64,000 bases of DNA, from positions 186,150-250,149 of the forward strand of contig CAJNDS010002419.1 in assembly GCA_905221605.1 (NCBI GenBank), written 5' to 3'. Positions 1 to 10,700 of the stretch are shown piece by piece (the first letter of the stretch is position 1; every line of letters begins with the position of its first letter). Origin of the DNA: Symbiodinium natans. Taxonomy: Eukaryota > Sar > Dinophyceae > Suessiales > Symbiodiniaceae. The position numbers and the translations under genes are program-made. The notes under the pieces are model-generated. The model was not told the origin of the DNA and searched no databases. It was given only the letters and a program-made list of their open reading frames with translations.

Positions 1-270
1 GTCATAGTCATAGTTTTTCGAACTTGGGTTCGGAAACGTGGGTTCGAGAATTTTTTCCGAGTTTAGCGAACAAATGCGATCCACCGTCTTGGTGTTTGGG
101 TTGTGAAAACCGTGCCTCTGTACTGGCACCACTGATGGCCCTCTTGGCCCTAATGTACAGGGGAGGAAATCACCTCCTCCACGTGGGTTCGAGAACCTGG
201 TTCAACCTGGATTCGACAACCGGTTCGAAGCGAATTATCAGAACTATTAGTTCGGAACCCAGGTCAAAGA
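1..270. repeat. short degenerate GGTTCGA-type repeats
   Basis: The motif (T)GGGTTCGA/GGTTCGA and variants recur several times in the first 270 bases, with short palindromes such as TTCGAA. No convincing coding frame. Bases 271-727 hold only a small open frame with no recognisable domain and two loosely similar segments near 430-500 and 600-670 (both contain TCCGGTCA). Confidence 0.4.
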
Positions 271-727
271 CGATCTCAGTTCAAATTCATGTACATGCGA
301 TGACTATCTTGATCGAGTTTGTCTAGTGCACATGTGGAGGCAATGGAATCGTTCTTTGGAAGCATCTCTTTTGCCCGTGGACAACGAATGGATGATGAGC
401 CAATCAATGAGAGCTGGTTCAAAGCAACAACACATGGCCCGATCCGGTCACTTGTAAAGCGAGGCTTTCAAAAATCTGAACACGCTGTTCTCGGGTTTTT
501 TGCCCAGCATCACCCCGACCAGGCCGTACATGTAAAAAAAATCTTTTCTGGGGAGTTTGTACGGACTTTGTACGGAATTTTTGGGTTGTAAGCGCATTTT
601 TTTTCCATGAGCCCGTCCGGTCATGTGTTGTTTGAAGCAGTCTTTCGCAACATGTTCATTTGCATTTTTCGGCCCAGATACTTGGAAAGCCCACTGCAAT
701 CAGCACGGGACGGTGCAGTAGGGCATC

Positions 728-1174
728 ATGGCCGAAGAGGAAGACTTCTATGTGCGCTATTACGTGGGTCACAAGGGCAAGTTCGGGCATGAGTTTTTGG
801 AGTTCGAGTTCAGGCCAGACGGTCGCCTGCGTTACGCAAACAACTCCAACTACAAGAATGACGTGATGATCCGAAAGGAGGCGCACGTAACACAAGCAGT
901 GATGAAGGAACTCAGGAAGATGATCGAAGATTCTGAGATCCTGAAGGAGGATGACAACCACTGGCCAGCACCAGATCGCATCGGTCGGCAAGAACTGGAG
1001 GTCGTATGTGGGAAGGAACACATCTCATTCACCACCTCCAAGATCGGATCACTAGCAGACGTCCAGGCCTCAAAGGATCCAGAAGGCCTCCGAGTCTTCT
1101 ACTACTTGGTGCAGGACCTGAAGTGCTTCGTGTTCAGCCTCATCGGTCTGCATTTCAGGATCAAGCCGGTCTGA
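728..1174 (+). CDS. mago: Mago nashi, exon junction complex core protein
   Basis: Encodes a complete 148-residue Mago nashi protein; human MAGOH is 146 residues. Mago pairs with Y14/RBM8A and clamps eIF4A-III on spliced mRNA about 20-24 nt upstream of exon junctions, and acts in mRNA export, localisation and decay. The sequence shows the family's landmark segments in order: [20 protein letters not shown] near the N-terminus, then [17 protein letters not shown], then [11 protein letters not shown], and the C-terminal [14 protein letters not shown] immediately before the TGA. The ATG at 728 is chosen because the following [12 protein letters not shown] matches the usual start. The gene is one uninterrupted exon, unlike several neighbours; no poly-A tail or target-site repeat is visible, so a retrocopy origin is possible but not shown. 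No spliced-leader relict was seen upstream. Identification is very secure. Confidence 0.97.
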   Translation: MAEEEDFYVRYYVGHKGKFGHEFLEFEFRPDGRLRYANNSNYKNDVMIRKEAHVTQAVMKELRKMIEDSEILKEDDNHWPAPDRIGRQELEVVCGKEHISFTTSKIGSLADVQASKDPEGLRVFYYLVQDLKCFVFSLIGLHFRIKPV

Positions 1175-2035
1175 GAGGGCTGAGCGGGAGACCACGCTGA
1201 TGCACCCGATGCATGCACTAGGCTTAAATGTTCCTTATTGGTCGGATTTTGTGAGATGGGGAGGGAAACGTTACAGGATAGAGCATGACATCTTTGCTGA
1301 GATTGAAGTGCGTCGAGACAATGTCGTCACCAGTTATGAAGATTGAACAAAGCCGCGGGTACTTGCAACAAGGTGCTGTATTGCGAGTGCGAGCGAATCG
1401 ATGACGCAGATTGATTTCCTGCTTGCTTGAGGTGCTCCATTGAGTTGAGTAGGCAGCCACGCACAATACAGGCTTTGATTGATGTCTGCCGAAGCTTGGA
1501 TCGAACAGCACTGGACATGCCCAGTACATGTCGTACGTAAGCTTCTTTACGTATATCAGAATCGTTTTAAGCCGTTGCCATGCGATGATGGCGCTAGCCG
1601 TCCAGCTGATGTTGAACTGGGGGACTGCTCTGCTCTTGTCCATCACTTCGCCAAACTCCAAAGAGACAAATGGCACAACATTGAGAACACGAAAGACTGC
1701 CGAGAAGCCCCCGACTGAAGTTGCAGATGCTCCTGCTTTGAGAGTTGTGGGGGGAAACATGCGCACAAGCACACAAAAAACGCTATGATTGCCCAACGAC
1801 GAATCTGACTTGACGGAATGATGCACCAGAAGGAGCAGCTAGGGATGCTGTAGCGTGGTCAGCAAGACGGGCCATGTGCTACAGCTTCTTGCAGCACAGC
1901 CCTTCTATCCTGTTCCGGCCATACATCTGGCAGCGAGTGACGTCAAGGTGCTGGTCAACAAGATTCACTGTTGGTCACATCAATGTACGGGAAGACCGTG
2001 GTGAAGCTTCCAGTTCTCGGCTTTCGATCCGGCAC
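1175..2035. other. intergenic stretch, nothing recognised
   Basis: Several overlapping open frames occur on both strands (the longest on the minus strand, about 1224-1826), but none shows a domain, exon-like boundaries or codon bias. Copies of the first DnaJ exons, expected here if the tandem duplication unit were complete, were not found. Confidence 0.4.
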
Positions 2036-2039
2036 TACT

Positions 2040-2064
2040 TCAAGGAAGCTGACTTCTTCTGAGC
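2040..2064 (+). pseudogene. decayed copy of DnaJ exon 4
   Basis: Aligns with the exon at 8254-8281 that encodes NAYLVLSDQ, but lacks about two bases and carries several substitutions, so the frame hits a stop. The shared tail TCTGAGCGACCAG followed by GC is intact. It marks the left edge of duplication unit A. Confidence 0.55.
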
Positions 2065-3547
2065 GACCAGGCTCGGATGCGTCAAGACTGTGTTGCTTGG
2101 TCCTTGCATGTTACAAGGCCACGCGAATGATTGTGCATGCTGCATGAGTCCATGAGCTTTCATGTGAAATGCCGCTGGTTGTTGGGCCCAAATGTTTTGG
2201 CATTCCAAAGACCGCTCCAGGAGTGCAGCAAGCTGCCAGTGTGTCCTTGAGTTGTGAGCTTTGTCAGGTAAAGAAATGCCCTCTTTGCACAGGACTTCTG
2301 GAGTGGCTCCATCTGTCCACAATGAAGGTCACTACGAGTCAAGAATGAGTCATCATCACAAGTATCGTGTGAAAGCCAGTTTTCACAGACCGTGTACCGC
2401 ACGAAGAGCCGCCAGGTTTCTCGAATTATCCTCCTATGGCTGCACTTCCAGCTGGTCCTTCCGTCGCGTGCTTGGATACGTAGGCCAAGAAAACCACACC
2501 CTTGTGACAGAGCCGCTGCTCAGGTTTCGCTACAAGAGCAGCAGGCATGGGCAGCATTTGAAGTCCAACTCGAAGGTGCGCATCCGCATTTCTGCAGAAT
2601 GACAGCCTACTACTCTCAGGTCCGGAGGCCTGGCAAGTCGCAATTCTGTGGCTCGGTGGAAGAGTGTGGTATCCGGCTGCAATTGTTGTTGTGTAGATTT
2701 CAAACCGTGTCTGTCCTGCTCAGGGCAAACGGTTCCTGCTACCCACGGCTTTCGTGACCCTAAGTAGAAGGGCACCACAGACACCCTGTCCGGAGCGCAC
2801 TTATGCTTTCAGCCTTGAATTTCAACTTTTCAGTTCGGCATGGTGGGACTGTTATATAGATGGCTCAGGGGAATACAGCATTGCGTTTCCGTGTTTGCTT
2901 CCCGGTCAGTCAACGCACCACCTCGGCAGTTTGCAGGCACTAGCCGTAGGTATGTATGCGCGGGTTTTGCCATGCTTCATGCTGAATGTCTCTAAGGTGG
3001 AGAAGCCGGCCTCTTTGGGGGGGCCACTGAGCTGAGAGCCTGTTGAGCCATATGATATAGCAAGTTGTCACGGTATAGAGTGTTGCTTGCTGCCTGCTGC
3101 ATTCTGAAACTGATGGGTTTTACTGGAGGCTTGCAGTCCCATATATGTTGCGGACAGCAAGACAGTAGGATTCTTGTTGCCAGCTGAGGCTGAGTGAGTT
3201 TCGAGAATCTTGGCACAAGTTCAGCATTGGCTGGATGTACACGTGGCAGCAGGCAAGGGGCTGTCAATATCATTGTTCAATCAGGCACGTGTTCTGCGCA
3301 GATTACGTCAAAGCAGACAAGCGGCAGATGTCGAGACACCTCGGCTCGTTTTTGCTCGTCGCATGAATTTCATGAGCGTGCGCATTCCCTTTTCACATTC
3401 GGCTTGGTGGGGCATGGCAGGCTGGTCAGTCGCAGCAGGACTGCCTTGCAAACTCCTGGGACAGCCAATTTTCCTGTCCAGGTTCTTCACTCGTTCGTTC
3501 TGATGTCTGCATATGACTGCAGGACGCAAGATGCCGAAGGGCACACG

Positions 3548-5405
3548 CTAGTGCCCGCGCCGCAAAGCGTCGAGCTCCTGTCAGCACCGCCTGTGCAGCT
3601 GCCGCTCGGATCCGCGGTCCTGGTCACAGGAGGCCCGCTTCAACAGAGAACTCCAATCTATGTTGCACCGAGAGGGGAGCCTTGTTTGTGCAGGAACGCC
3701 AGAGGATCTGAGCAGCTTGAAGGAGCATGTCTTGGAAGTTGGCAAGTTCACAGTGGCTTCAGTTTTCAAGCCTGGACTTGTCATTGAGTTGAAGTCCGAA
3801 GATGTCGACGGTCTCGAGGGTGTGAAGGGTGAGGCCTACAAACTCGACGTCGCGGACAAGAGAATCACACTGACCTCATCAACAAGTCATGGCTTCTTCA
3901 ATGCCATGATGACCCTTCGACAGCTCATATCTGTGAAGGATGAAACTGTATCGATTCCGCAGCTGCACATTCAGGACGCTCCCATGCACGAATGGAGAGG
4001 TCTTATGCTCGACGTCAGCCGCCACTTCTTCAGTGCAGATGAGGTGAAACACCTGCTGCGAACTATGGCTCTTTTCAAACTGAACCGATTTCACTGGCAT
4101 TTGTCTGATGATCAAGGGTTCCGGGTGCCAATTGCAAAATACCCAAAGCTTACAGAGGTTGGTGCCTGGCGAGACGGAACGCAGCAAGGTCATAGCAGCT
4201 GGAACATCCAACGACAGCGGTACGGAGGTTTCTACACGAGGGATCAAATTCAGGATGTCGTCAGCTATGCGGAATCATTGCACATCATGGTCGTGCCAGA
4301 AACGGATTTGCCTGGACACGCCCAGGCAATAGTCGCCGCATACCCAGAGTTTAGCAATCAAGATGCAGTAAATGGAGCTCCCCAGGTCATGCAAACGTGG
4401 GGGGTGTCGGACTATGTTTTGGCCCCGAACGACAAGACATTTGCCTTCGTGTCTGATTTGGTCGGGGAGGTGTCCAACTTGATCAAGTCAGAGTACTACC
4501 ATGTGGGTGGGGATGAAGTCTCCGGCAGACAGTGGGACAGCTCCCCAAGCGCGCTGTCGTTTGAGCAGCAGCACCACTTGGCCTCATCAAGGCAGATTGC
4601 AGGTACTTTTACACAGAAGGCAATAGAAGCCGCAAATCGTGTTGGCCGATCGGGCATTGTTTGGGATGAAGCTCTCGCTACGGGAGTTCCCTTGCCGCAG
4701 CACAGCGTGGTCATGATCTGGCGGGATTGGGACAATGTCCCTTCCAAGCTTCGTGTGGCAGCTCAGCGAGGGTTGCCAGTGGTCATGTGCCCACACAGCG
4801 CAACATATCTGGATTTTGCACAAGGGCCAAGCGATCCCTACGAGTCCCAGCAGGGCGTCGTGGACCTGCGAAAAGTTTACAGCTTGCCTTTAGACGGACA
4901 TGGAGCCAACATTCTTGGAGGTCAGGGCCAGCTGTGGAGCGAGTATATCAGGCGTGGTCTCTCGCTTTTGCATGCTTAGCTTTGCAATCGAGATTCAAGA
5001 ACTCATCATTGACATCGTTTTTTGTTTTTTTCATGAGAGCTTGCCTTGACGCTGTCAGTCGCGGGCTTGACGACCTGGACTTCAAGGAACGGGGCTCCGG
5101 CGTTGTAGGTCATTGCTGGTGCAAGCGTGTCCCATCGTTTCCTGCTCTCCACGCCTGCTGCGCAGGCCTGGCCCCGCGGAGCTGCGATTGCAGAAGCGAC
5201 CTGGTGTGACCATCGCCGACCGGGTTTCGATGACTTCAAGAGGCTGTGGGAAGCTTGTGGGAAGCTTGATGAAGGGTGTAGCCTCAGCTGTCATGCTTAT
5301 TTAGTGTTTGTTCTACTTTTTCTTGTTGCGTTTGTTGATTGTGCCGGTGTTCTGGGTGACGGTATGAGTGTTTCCCTGACAGCTTCTCTCCTTTTTCAGG
5401 TTTAG
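3548..5405 (+). CDS. beta-N-acetylhexosaminidase (GH20), copy A
   Basis: GH20 enzymes remove terminal N-acetylglucosamine or N-acetylgalactosamine from chitin fragments and glycans, usually in lysosomes or outside the cell. Exon 1 (about 3660-4951) contains the family core in order: RGLMLDVSRHFF, LNRFHWHLSDDQGFR, ETDLPGHA, the catalytic motif HVGGDE (Asp and Glu codons 4512-4517), VWDEA, and GGQGQLWSEYI. Family reading gives a mini-exon at 5059-5086 (RGLDDLDFK) and a last exon from 5166 (AWPRGAAIAEATW...) ending at TAG 5403-5405. The introns are GC-AG (4952-5058) and GA-AG (5087-5165). An N-terminal GH20-like stretch, LVPAPQSVELL..., lies at 3548-3625 in another frame, so a small intron or a frameshift precedes exon 1. 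The tail after WEACGKL is hydrophobic and differs from copy B. No signal peptide could be assigned. Catalytic residues are intact. Confidence 0.9.
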
Positions 5406-5735
5406 GGTTCTTTCGGGCTTCGGGGTTGAAAGCTGCTTGCCAGCCTCTGTGATGCACCGGCAACAGAGCAACCTATGCCGCCTATACCCCACAAGAATCG
5501 GTCGGCACGTCGGTCTGCCTGTTGGCGCCTTCAGGCGGATCAAAGCCAGAGCCTCCAACTTCAAAGAGCTGGGCATCGAGCTGATCATGAGCTGATCAGG
5601 AGCTGAGAGAGAGCTTTTCCTTGGCCACATTTAAACGTTGCAGGTGAGCTGAGGCGTGCCAGACTGAAACAGCTTGGAGAAAAAGAGCGCTGAAGGACGA
5701 TCTGTAGCTGCAAGAGCCGCTGTCCCATTCGAGAG

Positions 5736-5789
5736 GCAACTCGCCGTCAGCACGACGAAGACCGGGACGTCGCGACGGCGGGAAGCTGG
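5736..5789 (+). pseudogene. orphan copy of DnaJ exon 5 in unit A
   Basis: Reads ATRRQHDEDRDVATAGS in frame, against ATRRQYDRDRDFATAGS in the working exon at 11968-12021. The J-domain end motif QYDRDRD has become QHDEDRD. Preceded by AG as in the intact copy. With exon 4 broken and no exons 1-3 upstream, it is likely a relict. Confidence 0.7.
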
Positions 5790-5832
5790 GCTCCCTTGTT
5801 GATGGTCGCGGGTCGTGCGACTGTAGGTGACG

Positions 5833-7739
5833 GATGACAGAGAGCTTGGGGTAGGAGCGGATCCAAGCATATAGGAGCATGGCTGAACTCATTCATGACT
5901 CGCTCTCTGCGCCTGCAGGTGACAAAGCATTTGCCCGTCCATGCCACAAGACGGGCTATGCCGCACTTCTTTTGCATTTGTTTATGCGGGTCGTTAGCCA
6001 TTGGGAGCTTGCGCAACTCATCCTGCAGCACTTTCAGCAGACAATTGGCGGCAGGATGGACTGCCGAATGCTACAGACTGTTCTAGATGTTCGGAAGGTT
6101 GCCCGGGTCCTGTGGTGCTTCCAAAACTTTAGTGTTTAGGCATTTTGGCTCAGGGAATTGCAAACGAGTAGGACAACGGCTAGTGCCATCTGTGCAGCCA
6201 CGTTCCAAAAGATGTCTCACCATGTGGTCTCAGCACAGCAGAGCCTCAAAATGAGGACAGCAGCGTGGTGGGAATCCCATTCAGAACATTTCTAACCGCG
6301 AGTTCAAAGCTGCTTTTGCACCAGTCTTTTTGGTTCTTTTTGCAGAGGGGAGTGAAGGGCGGACATGAGCTGGCGGCTGCTTACGCGCTCTGAGTGCACT
6401 CTGTGAATTCTGGTTTCTTCCCCAGTCCTTTTGGCTGATATTCAAAGAACAAGAAGTGACAGAACACGTACGTCCAAATGCAGAAAGCTACTGACAGATA
6501 GCACGCACCTTTTGCAAACTTCGATTGCTTATCATTCGGGGCTGGGCGCCGTGCAGCCTTCTACAGCGTTAGGAGCCTGGAAGCCTGGAGCGCTTTGGCT
6601 GTCATTCTGTGTCGCACCGCCCTTGGGAATCCAAGGACCTGCAAGGAGCTTTGGCATCGACATGTCGGCAGCTGGCCCAGAACACGAATGTTAGAGCAAT
6701 GGGCCATGGGCTGTTCTGCAAGGTCACCGTGTATGATGGGCAGTACAGCTTCAGGCCCTTACAGCACACCGAAGCCTTGAAGCGTTGTTGTTCTTTCCAT
6801 GTCAAGACTCCTCAGGAAATCGGCCTGTTGACATGCACAGGCAAAATGAGCTGGCGACGAAAGGCATCCAGCACGGAGGGCACCGCATGTCGCAAGAGTT
6901 GCCGGCTTGGATGCTATGCAGTCGTAGTTCAACACAGTTCGGTATGCTGGCAGATGTTGACAGAAAGTCCACGAAGCACCAAGGCAAACAAAAGCTTTCG
7001 AGGCAAGTCCATTCATGTTGAAGGCACCGTTGGTAGTCATAGCAGCTACACTGTGTCTGAGTCGGGGCCTTACATTTGACAGTGCCGACAGTCACCTTCA
7101 CGATGGTCAGGCTCGGCAGCAAGAGCAATACGTGCCGCTCAGCTGCAGCTGTTAGTATCTGCTTCTGCCTTGGGACGTTGATGAAAGTTGTGGCCTTGCG
7201 TGCTTGCTGGGCACAGGTCTCAGCTGACCAGTGAGCGGGACAAGATGCGCAAGCAGACGGACAAGGAACCCGATTGCCCGCAGCATCCCACCGTGGCAGA
7301 GGGGGTAAAGACCCGGACTTTGCCCAGGATTTTAATCCTTGCGATGAAGACTTTACCGCGGCGAAGGCCAGCGCCGTGTCTGCGGCAGTGGATTTTGTGA
7401 TGTGGCACCCGGAGCGCAAACTTTGGCCCCAACTGCAGCGGAGCAGCAAGCTTCCGTTTAGCCTCAGGTCCTTAAATGTGTCATCTTGGAGGGTCTTCGG
7501 GCAGTAGCAGATTCGACCGCGATTCAGACACGCGGGGAGCACTTCAAGAAACCAGGACTGAGCAATTTCCGGCAGTTCATGAAGCTGTTACACAAACAAA
7601 AGTGCAGCACTTTGAGCTATGGTGTCGGACATATTTGAGCGTTTTTGATTGGACTGGTTCCCTCAAAAGCAGGGGAGGGGTCGGGCCAAGCCCTGGTGGT
7701 GATGTGCGCTCGTTGAACATTTTTCCGACCTGATTGCCA
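5833..7739. other. spacer between unit A and the DnaJ gene
   Basis: No domain was recognised on either strand. Small open frames near 5879-6139 and 6609-7079 look random. The one notable item is the spliced-leader-like sequence at 6137-6154, listed separately. Confidence 0.4.
6137..6154 (+). other. relict of the dinoflagellate spliced leader
   Basis: TAGGCATTTTGGCTCAGG matches the last 18 bases of the 22-nt dinoflagellate spliced leader at 16 positions, including an unbroken 12-base run CATTTTGGCTCA. Trans-spliced mRNAs that are reverse transcribed and reinserted leave such relicts, so sequence just downstream may descend from an mRNA 5' end. No coding region is clear there. Confidence 0.6.
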
Positions 7740-10700
7740 ATGGAGGCGCACGACTATGACAAGGGCGTGAACTACTACACTGTGACCCTGGCTGTTTGGG
7801 ACTTCGCTGGGCCATGTGTGCCTGCTACTGTGCATGCTACGCAGGTTCTAGGTCGCTTGAGCAGCCGTGCAGTCCTCTAGACAAACCGTTTTCTGTGCCT
7901 GATGTCAATGACAGGTCCTTGGTGTAGATGAGTATGCCCCCTTAGAGGAGATCAAGAAGGCACGCAGCATGTTCATGCAGAAGCACGGCCATAATCTGGA
8001 CAGCCTGCATGAGAAGGCCTACAAGAAGTTGTCGCTGATCTATCATCCTGACAAAATGGCTGGCCTGTCCAAAGAGGATTGCCCAGAGGGTATGTAGACT
8101 TGGATGATGATATCCGAAGGTCCATGGTTAAGTGTCGCAGGAGCAGGAGGAACGTGCTGGAGTATTTATTGAGATCAAGTGGTGGCCTCGGCAAAGAGTT
8201 TCTAAGCCCGCAGTTGTTTTTAGTTCTGACCCTGCTGCACGGAGTCTGCTCAGGAATGCCTACCTTGTTCTGAGCGACCAGGCTTCGAGCATGTTGAGAC
8301 CATGCCGCTAGTTCCTGGCCATGTTATGTGACCAGACCAGGCTACTTTTCAGACAAGTTCAGCGAGGGAGTTGCGATTTGAGTCATCGTGCGTGTTCTGC
8401 GAGCTGTTTCTATAGTACCGATGCTTGGGCCCAAGCCTACCCAGAGTCCGCTTAGCGAAGCTTAGAGTTGTTGAGTTTGATCCGCCGCCTTTAAAAGATT
8501 CTGGCGCGGCTTTCCATCTGGCACAATGAAGGTGCGGTCAGTACATGATGAGCCACTGAACAAGCCAATGAACAAGCCAATGCGCACGTGCCAATCGCGC
8601 GAAGACCCAGCAAGAGACAGACAGTCGCCAGGTCTTTCGAGTTATTCTGCTATGGCAGCTGCACTTCCAGCTAATCCTTCCGTCGTCGCGTGCTCGGATG
8701 CGTTCAAGGCCAAGAAGGCCACACCCGTGTGACGGAATTGCTGCCTGCAAGGTTTTGCCACAAGAGCAGCAGGCATGGGCCACGGGCAGCACTTGAAGTC
8801 CAATTCGCAGATGCGCGTCCGCAGTTCTGCAGAATGACAGCCTTACTACTCTCAGGTCCGAAGGCCTGGCAAGTCGCAATTCTGTGGCTCGGTGGAAGAG
8901 CATGGCTGAGAGTGTATCATCCGGTTGCAGTTGTTGTTGTGTAGGTTTCGGATCGTGTTCCAGGGCAGACGGTTCCTCCTTCGGACCATACTTGAAGATG
9001 CTTTAAGTAGGGTGGCACAGACACCCTGTCCGCGGCGCACCTATCTAGTTTCGATGGCACAGGGTTCAGCCCACCTGCGAACAGTTAAAGTCCAAGTGGC
9101 CAAAAGGGTTCCATAACTATTTCCAGGATCCGCAAGCTACTTGCTTTGCCATTGCATGCAGTTGTGTTCCAAGAGAGGGAGTGACTCTATTCCAGAGATG
9201 GGATGAAAAAAGGGACGTTGCGCCTCTGTGCCTGGGGTCAGTCAACCCGCCTCGGGAGCTGCTTATAGTTACTCATGCTGCCATCTGTAAGGCGGAGAAG
9301 CCCGAGCTCTTTGGGGGGCTACTGAGCTTGAGCTGGACAACATACAGCAACATGCCATGGCAGACTGGTTGTGCCCCCATACGGAAGACCCGAGTCGCAA
9401 CGGAGGCTCGAAGTTGAGGGTGTGTCGCTGATAGCGACAAGAAGGCTCGGCAAGTTTTTGCTCGTATGAATACCATGCAGCATGCGCAGCGTGCGCGTTC
9501 CCTTTTCACATTCGGCTTGGTGGGGCATGGCAGGCTGGTCAGTCGCAGCAGGACTGCCTTGCAAACTCCCGGGACAGCCAATATTCCTGTCCAGGTTCTT
9601 CACTCGTTCGTTCTGATGTCTGCATATGACTGCAGGACGCAAGATGCCGAAGGGCACACGCTAGTGCCCGCGCCGCAAAGCGTCGAGCTCCTGTCAGCAC
9701 CGCCTGTGCAGCTGCCGCTCGGATCCGCGGTCCTGGTCACAGGAGGCCCGCTTCAACAGAGAACTCCAATCTATGTTGCACCGAGAGGGGAGCCTTGTTT
9801 GTGCAGGAACGCCAGAGGATCTGAGCAGCTTGAAGGAGCATGTCTTGGAAGTTGGCAAGTTCACAGTGGCTTCAGTTTTCAAGCCTGGACTTGTCATTGA
9901 GTTGAAGTCCGAAGATGTCGATGGTCTGGAGGGTGTGAAGGGTGAGGCCTACAAACTCGACGTCGCGGACAAGAGAATTACACTGACCTCATCAACAAGT
10001 CATGGCTTCTTCAATGCCATGATGACCCTTCGACAGCTCATATCTGTGAAGGATGAAACTGTATCGATTCCGCAGCTGCACATTCAGGACGCTCCCATGC
10101 ACGAATGGAGAGGTCTTATGCTCGACGTCAGCCGCCACTTCTTTAGTGCAGATGAGGTGAAACACCTGCTGCGAACTATGGCTCTTTTCAAACTGAACCG
10201 GTTTCACTGGCATTTGTCTGATGATCAAGGGTTCCGGGTGCCAATTGCAAAATACCCAAAGCTTACAGAAGTTGGTGCCTGGCGAGACGGAACGCAGCAA
10301 GGACATAGCAGCGGGAACATCCAGCGACAGCGGTACGGAGGTTTCTACACGAAGGATCAAATTCAGGATGTCGTCAGCTATGCGGAATCATTGCACATCA
10401 TGGTCGTGCCAGAAACGGATTTGCCTGGACACGCCCAGGCAATAGTCGCCGCATACCCAGAGTTTAGCAATCAAGATGCAATCAATGGAGCTCCCCAGGT
10501 CATGCAAACGTGGGGGGTGTCGGACTATGTTTTGGCCCCCAACGACAAGACATTTGCCTTCGTGTCTGATTTGGTCGGGGAGGTGTCCAACTTGATCAAG
10601 TCAGAGTACTACCATGTGGGTGGGGATGAAGTCTCCGGCAGACAGTGGGACAGCTCCCCAAGCGCGCTGTCGTTTGAGCAGGAGAATCGCCTGGCCTCAT

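Larger units (their letters stand above)
2036..5832 (+). repeat. tandem duplication unit A (hexosaminidase plus decayed D​naJ exons)
   Basis: This segment is homologous to 8250-12052. Similarity starts at a damaged version of DnaJ exon 4 (the block TTCTGAGCGACCAGGCT at about 2050-2067 matches 8266-8283), continues through a diverged spacer (for example 2405-2760 against 8625-9040), becomes nearly identical over the hexosaminidase gene, and ends just after a copy of DnaJ exon 5 at 5736-5789. The offset is 6113 bases in the hexosaminidase gene and slightly larger upstream because of indels. The spacer has drifted far more than the coding part. Confidence 0.85.

Noticed and set aside
6425-6440. 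Second spliced-leader-like site (TTTTGGCT at 6429)
   Set aside because: Only eight consecutive bases match. The one at 23383 is similarly weak; both are compatible with chance.
7957-8018. Apparent 19-residue insertion in the J domain flanked by AAGGC
   Set aside because: Explained better as an in-frame 57-nt GC-AG intron (7960-8016).
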